Origin: Fibrobacteria bacterium
Lineage (GTDB): Bacteria > Fibrobacterota > Fibrobacteria > UBA11236 > JADFYW01
NCBI GenBank assembly: GCA_015232855.1
Contig: JADFYW010000003.1
Coordinates: forward strand, 1 to 64,000
Reading direction: 5' to 3'
DNA: 64,000 nucleotides
Shown here one piece after another: positions 59,943-64,000 of this stretch. The notes under the pieces are model-generated. The model worked only from the letters and a program-made list of their open reading frames with translations, searched no databases and was not told the DNA's origin. The position numbers and the translations under genes were made by a program. Positions within the stretch are counted from its first letter, which is position 1. Every line of letters begins with the position of its first letter.

Positions 59943-62105
59943 TTATGCCGGAAGAGGAAATGACAAAGATATCTGTGTTCCTTGCATCTTTTTTATTTCT
60001 AACTCTCCATCAAGCTGGTGCAACAGTGCGGTGACAATATTCATTCCAATAGATTTTGATTTGCTGATGTCGAAATCTTTTGGCAGACCTATTCCATTAT
60101 CATTTACTTCAAGAACACCATGAAACTTGTTTTGAGTGAGGGAAATGCAGATACCACCACTCGTATTTTCAAGAAAAGCATGTTGTAAAGAATTGGTAAT
60201 GAGCTCAACCGCAATAAGGCCTACTGATATGGCAGATTGTACTGGTATGGTTATAGCGTCCAGTTTTTGCCTGATGGTTATTTCAGGGACCGTAACCGGA
60301 ATTCGGGAGATAACTCTGGTTAAATATTCATCTAGTTTTACGTCTGCGGTTGATTCAGAAGTGTAAAGCAGACTGTAAAGTTCAAATATAGCTGAAACCT
60401 TGGAGTCAATTTGCTCAAGGGCTGTTTTGGCTTCATAAGAAGCGTTTGCATTACTAGTGAGCCTGATGATGCTTAAAACCATAGAAAAACTATCATTGAA
60501 ACGGCGTTGGAGTTCGCGCAACAGACTTTGTTTCTCTTCAAGAGATTTTTCTATACTGACTTCTGCTTGTTTTCGAGCAGTAATATCTGTTAATATACCA
60601 TCGACATACAATATACCGTTTTTGGCATAACTTTTTATGGCCCGGTTATATACCCAAATCCAATCACCGTTTTTCTTTTTTACCCGGTACTCTAATTCAA
60701 AATTTTCCTCTTTAACAAATAGAGCTGAATAGGCATTGCTTACTTTTTGTTTGTCACTTTGGTGAATGATTTGAACCCAGAATACCTGTTTATCTTGATA
60801 CAGTTCATCTGGTGAGTATCCAAGAATATTTCTTATGTTTTTACTTATCCAGTACATGTTACCATTATAGTCCGAAGTCCAGGTAGCATCTGGAATGTTA
60901 TTAATGATAAGACGATACTGCTCTTCCCGTTCACTCAAGCGGAGTTCTGTTTCTTTTCTGGCGGTGATATCTTCATGGCTTCCAATCATAAAAATGCCTT
61001 TGCCCTGCTCATCCCTAGTCACTATTTTTGCCTTTGTGTGTACCCAGCAATAAGCCTCTTGTTTAGTCCGAAGACGGTATTGGTCTTCGTAAAAATCGGG
61101 TTTTGTTTTGAGGTATTCAGCAGCGCCTTTAATAGCCCGGTCTTTGTCATCAGGGTGAATAAGGTCGGTCCAGGCATCGATACTTGCGGGAAACTCATCG
61201 GGTTTGTAGCCCAGCATTGTATAGAAGCGAGGGCTAAAATTAATCTCATCCTTATTAAAATCCCAGGTCCAGATGCCGTCAGTTGTTGCTTCTAAGGTGT
61301 TTTTAAGCAGTTCTTCATGTTGTAGCCGTTTAGTGATATCGGATAATATTACAATGAAACCGGTTACCCCATCACGGGAATTGGACATATAGCTCCAGTC
61401 AATATGGATATCCAGGACTTCTCCGGTTTTTGTGATACTTTTAGCATTATAAGATTCCGGTTCAGGCCTCTCTTTTTTAACATATTCAAAATAAGCCTTG
61501 TTTTGCTTTGCCAATTTCGGAGAGGCAGACAAATCCCATAAATATTTTCCGATAATCTCTTCTTCGGTGTATCCCAGGAATTTACCGGGAGTGGGGTTAC
61601 TGAATAGAATTTTACCATTAAGGTCCGTAATGAGGATACCATAAGGGGAGGCGTCTACCAGGGTTTTATATTTTTCTTCACTTATTCTTAGAGCTTCTTC
61701 CTTTTCTTTTTCACTTATTTTTGCATTAAATAACTTGAAAGCCATTTTTATGGAAGTATTGAGAACCGCAAATCCAGTGTTTTTTATAACATAGCCGTAT
61801 GATGCAATTTTCTCTGTTTTTTCAACAGTTTCCTGGTCGGTATGGTTGGAAAGAAATACGATGGGTAGTTCTTTTTTTTGAAGGATTAATGCAGAGGCCT
61901 GGGTCCCATCCATGCCATCCCCGAGATCTACATCCATAATAATAAGGTCCAGTGATTGGTTTTCTTCAGTGATGGTAATAGCCTCTTCTCCACTGCCTGC
62001 TACAATCACCTGGTAGCCACATTCCTCTAGTCTTTCTTTTTGCTCCAGGGCAATAAGGATTTCATCTTCTACGAGGAGGATGATTTTATTTTCTGAGGTA
62101 GTCAT
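59943..62105 (-). CDS. Receiver-PAS(x3) HisKA_2-like kinase lacking the phospho-acceptor His
   Basis: This 720-residue protein has a receiver domain (about 6-125) with Asp in IIMDVDLGDGMDG, Ser in VFLSNHTDQ and Lys in YVIKNTG. Three PAS domains follow (about 145-262, 268-390 and 395-520). The HisKA_2 region, which should read like E-V-H-H-R-V-K-N-N-L, reads ELQRRFNDSF, so the phospho-acceptor His is gone. The ATPase domain keeps ELITNSLQHAF and DNGIGLP, but the G2 box reads SIGMNIV. It may bind ATP without autophosphorylation and act as a sensor or regulator of the neighbouring intact kinase, from which it is probably a duplicate. Confidence 0.88.
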   Translation of the reverse strand: MTTSENKIILLVEDEILIALEQKERLEECGYQVIVAGSGEEAITITEENQSLDLIIMDVDLGDGMDGTQASALILQKKELPIVFLSNHTDQETVEKTEKIASYGYVIKNTGFAVLNTSIKMAFKLFNAKISEKEKEEALRISEEKYKTLVDASPYGILITDLNGKILFSNPTPGKFLGYTEEEIIGKYLWDLSASPKLAKQNKAYFEYVKKERPEPESYNAKSITKTGEVLDIHIDWSYMSNSRDGVTGFIVILSDITKRLQHEELLKNTLEATTDGIWTWDFNKDEINFSPRFYTMLGYKPDEFPASIDAWTDLIHPDDKDRAIKGAAEYLKTKPDFYEDQYRLRTKQEAYCWVHTKAKIVTRDEQGKGIFMIGSHEDITARKETELRLSEREEQYRLIINNIPDATWTSDYNGNMYWISKNIRNILGYSPDELYQDKQVFWVQIIHQSDKQKVSNAYSALFVKEENFELEYRVKKKNGDWIWVYNRAIKSYAKNGILYVDGILTDITARKQAEVSIEKSLEEKQSLLRELQRRFNDSFSMVLSIIRLTSNANASYEAKTALEQIDSKVSAIFELYSLLYTSESTADVKLDEYLTRVISRIPVTVPEITIRQKLDAITIPVQSAISVGLIAVELITNSLQHAFLENTSGGICISLTQNKFHGVLEVNDNGIGLPKDFDISKSKSIGMNIVTALLHQLDGELEIKKMQGTQISLSFPLPA

Positions 62106-62408
62106 GAAAAGTCTCTATTTAGTAAAAACTAATATGGTATGTTCCATACACGTTAGTTTATGCAGACTGAAAAATAAAGCCAGATAATTATGACAATTTT
62201 GCAATTATATAAAATTTATTTCAATTCACATATTTTAACCGGGGATGTATGGCGATAAAATGAAAATGTGTTGAATTGAAAGAATGATAAGTCGGAAACT
62301 ATGGGTTTACTAAAGATTGAGATGTTTGAGAAGTTTGTGGTTTTCGTTAGAACGATATACTTGCTTAGTGTCTGGTACTTATGATGTTCAAAAAAAATAA
62401 AGCGGTTA
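62106..62408. other. Non-coding gap with one imperfect inverted repeat
   Basis: No gene is seen in these 303 bases. The only structure noted is an imperfect inverted repeat around TTTCAATTCA (62219-62228) and TGAATTGAAA (62273-62282), which could form a hairpin with a roughly 45-base loop. The rest is AT-rich and holds no recognisable promoter or RNA. Confidence 0.4.
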
Positions 62409-63383
62409 CTAAAATTTATACCCGGCAAATAAGGTTAGTTGTAATTTTTTGGCATCATGTTTATTGGCTTCCTGACTGAATTTTTGGCCTTCATATTCGT
62501 ATATGACTCCTAAGCCTGCCACCACATGATAAACTGTAATTACTTGAAATGTTGAACGTACATAATAGCCGTATCCATTTGCCCAGCCGGATATGTTTGC
62601 TTCGTTGTAGTCCTGATGGAATTTTAGGTTGGCATAATTAGGGCCGAGAGCTATGTCGATTTTTCTGGTAGTGGTCAAATAATAACCCGCCCATAATGTA
62701 TAAATGAGGCCAGCGCGCAATACATAGCCCGTGTAGAGGTCTTTGGAACCATCATCGTCTGTAGAGGCTGAAGCAATTGTATACAAATCACCACCCAGTT
62801 CCAGGCCGAATGGGTTCAAGAGATACTTAAACATGACACCCATATTTGTCTTGTTTACGGAAGGGTCTGTATCAAGTCCGGTATTCCCCTGGTTTCCAGA
62901 AATGACTTTTCCGAGTGAAATGTTTAAATCAATTTCAAGGCCTTTGTTGTGGAGGGTATCCAGTTTTTTAACCGGGGTGTTGGAGATCATAAAAGAAACT
63001 GAATCTTTATATACATCAATATCTGCATAATAACAGGGACCGTATAGAATATTTGGCTTCTCAATGTTATACATATTACCAAAGGCCCAATTGTTGTCAC
63101 ATAAGGTCTTGATAGCAAATTGTTGAATGCCTAATTCTGTATGGCATTTATTTTCGATGGATCGGAATTTAATAGTTTTTACCTTAGAAACTGAATCAGG
63201 AATAATGGCGTTTTTAACAACAAAAGATTTGCAGTTATCATAGTTTGATTGGAGATTGGTTTCTACGGTGCCTTTGTGAATAGCACAGTTGTTTAACCAA
63301 AATAACAACGAGAATAAGAAGATAATTCTTCGTACGCATAATACCGTAAACCATTTTTTTTTCATAGGCGTATCAATAAGCAT
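62409..63383 (-). CDS. Putative outer-membrane lipoprotein
   Basis: This 324-residue protein has a basic N-terminus and a hydrophobic stretch ending in the lipobox-like LNNC (IIFLFSLLFWLNNC), so it is probably a lipoprotein. The first half has little character. The second half has alternating, Tyr- and Gly-rich segments (LGLELGGDLYTIA, YTLWAGYYLTT, GYGYYVRSTFQVI) and ends in GYKF, as beta-barrels do. A lipidated barrel is unusual; a periplasm-facing beta-sheet domain is the alternative. The ATG at 63383 has GGGAGGGGGG about 5 bases upstream and was preferred over the one at 63365. The function is unknown. Confidence 0.65.
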   Translation of the reverse strand: MLIDTPMKKKWFTVLCVRRIIFLFSLLFWLNNCAIHKGTVETNLQSNYDNCKSFVVKNAIIPDSVSKVKTIKFRSIENKCHTELGIQQFAIKTLCDNNWAFGNMYNIEKPNILYGPCYYADIDVYKDSVSFMISNTPVKKLDTLHNKGLEIDLNISLGKVISGNQGNTGLDTDPSVNKTNMGVMFKYLLNPFGLELGGDLYTIASASTDDDGSKDLYTGYVLRAGLIYTLWAGYYLTTTRKIDIALGPNYANLKFHQDYNEANISGWANGYGYYVRSTFQVITVYHVVAGLGVIYEYEGQKFSQEANKHDAKKLQLTLFAGYKF

Positions 63384-63484
63384 AATCTTCCCCCCTCCCT
63401 TATTTTCTAAAACCGGAATGGTAAACCCGGGTATTACTACAAGATTGTCATTTTTCTTGATATTTCCAAGCTTTAAAGCAGGTA

Positions 63485-63511
63485 TAAAAAAAGACGGTTT
63501 TCATAACCGCC
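63485..63511 (-). terminator. Rho-independent terminator of the gene at 63535
   Basis: On the minus strand GGCGGTT and AACCGTC form a 7-bp stem with one G-U pair around a 5-base loop, followed by a run of T. It lies 23 bases after the stop of the partial gene. Confidence 0.75.
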
Positions 63512-63534
63512 TTTTTTATTTGGAAAAGATTTCA

Positions 63535-64000
63535 TTATTCTTCAAGCCCGAGTACCTTTTTTTGAGGTTTATCGGGGGTAGTTCGGATACCCCAGCCCGT
63601 ATGGGTGTTGGGGACTACTCTGCCTTTGATGTCATACATAGATTTGGAATCCCGTATAAGGGGATTAGTCAGTTGAACTGATTTTTTCCTATACTCATTT
63701 GTGGCAGTAATGTCTGTGGTATCAATAGAAAAGCCTGAAGTACTATACTTTACTTCGCCTTCCGATACCCAGGCCATCATTACTTCGTTACCACGGCCTG
63801 TGACCGTACCCCAGGCTTCAATAGCGGTATTTGCATCTACATCTTTATTTGATTCCCAAGAGGAACCCTTGTTAATCAAATACATAACTTCGCCATGAGC
63901 TGCGGTATCCTGGATATTTGCCATAGAGGAATGAACAACAATGGTTTCGCCATTATCAGTAATAAACATGGTAGCAGGCCATCCATATTCAACAACACCG
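63535..64000 (-). CDS. 3' end of an exported protein with sorting-like C-terminus (partial)
   Basis: The frame is open to the right edge, so the gene starts outside the window; the ATG at 63969 is internal. About 155 residues are visible. The first part (MFITDNGETIVVHSSMA, EAWGTVTGRGNEVMMAWVSEGEVKYST) looks like a BNR/sialidase-type beta-propeller or similar repeated beta-sheet. The last 40 residues (SMYDIKGRVVPNTHTGWGIR, then a short basic end) resemble a Fibrobacter-type or type IX C-terminal sorting domain. I do not recognise the full family. Confidence 0.65.
   Translation of the reverse strand, partial: GVVEYGWPATMFITDNGETIVVHSSMANIQDTAAHGEVMYLINKGSSWESNKDVDANTAIEAWGTVTGRGNEVMMAWVSEGEVKYSTSGFSIDTTDITATNEYRKKSVQLTNPLIRDSKSMYDIKGRVVPNTHTGWGIRTTPDKPQKKVLGLEE

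Overview
The window is about 64 kb of AT-rich, densely coded chromosome from a Gram-negative (diderm) bacterium. No rRNA, tRNA, CRISPR array, prophage or insertion sequence was recognised. Several clues point to the Fibrobacterota / FCB side of the tree. There is a PorU-like C25 peptidase. Exported proteins carry C-terminal domains resembling type IX sorting domains. A TPR protein ends in an AgmX/PglI-type domain. The lexA promoter carries sites close to TGC-N-C-N4-GTGCA, the LexA motif known from Fibrobacter. This placement is an inference, not proof.

Layout. (1) 0-12 kb, plus strand: a histidine kinase cut by the window edge, a HAMP-GGDEF protein, a TPR/AgmX-PglI protein, a small acidic protein with its own near-consensus promoter, an MltD-like lytic transglycosylase with four LysM repeats, SppA, and a 1,394-residue PorU-like peptidase. 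(2) 12-25 kb, mostly minus strand: lexA with an operator inside its promoter, two small membrane proteins divergent from it, a composite inverted-repeat element, then the housekeeping run HU, smpB, amidase, yebC, ruvC, ruvA, ruvB, followed by a TPR protein, rlmB, carA, a fusion of a TatA/B-like helix to 5-formyltetrahydrofolate cyclo-ligase, and tatC. (3) 25-43 kb: RNase D, trpS, obg, an NtrC-type regulator, map, a DEAD-box helicase, a SpoU methyltransferase, a GT2 glycosyltransferase, an AlgH-family protein, an overlapping three-gene unit (Tat-signal radical SAM protein, small b-cytochrome-like protein, membrane spermidine-synthase-like protein), comF, a histone H1-like Lys-rich protein, a putative beta-barrel protein and a stand-alone type-2 TrpB. 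(4) 43-58.4 kb: a phosphate-response island with phoB-phoR, a NarL-type two-component pair, a TonB-dependent receptor, a purple-acid-phosphatase-like exported enzyme, a putative porin and pstSCAB-phoU. (5) 58.4-64 kb, minus strand: two receiver-PAS-HisKA_2 kinases, one lacking its phospho-acceptor His, a putative lipoprotein, and the 3' end of an exported protein.

How the parts fit together. PhoR/PhoB probably act on tandem 11-bp repeats found upstream of both the porin and pstS. The last repeat lies exactly 10 nt before the -10 hexamer in both places. The porin, the acid phosphatase and Pst would then form a phosphate-scavenging route: release outside, outer-membrane entry, periplasmic capture, ABC import, and PhoU feedback. 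LexA, RuvABC and RNase D serve DNA and RNA maintenance. The Tat components may export the radical SAM protein at 36 kb.

The most unusual items are the TatA/B-cyclo-ligase fusion next to tatC, the apparently exported radical SAM / cytochrome b / synthase-like operon, the Pho-box architecture, the LexA operator with its divergent small membrane gene, and the nucleotidyltransferase two-gene cassette at 52.1-52.8 kb. Many start codons were moved from the longest reading frame to the position best supported by a ribosome binding site or by family length. Each move is explained in its entry.
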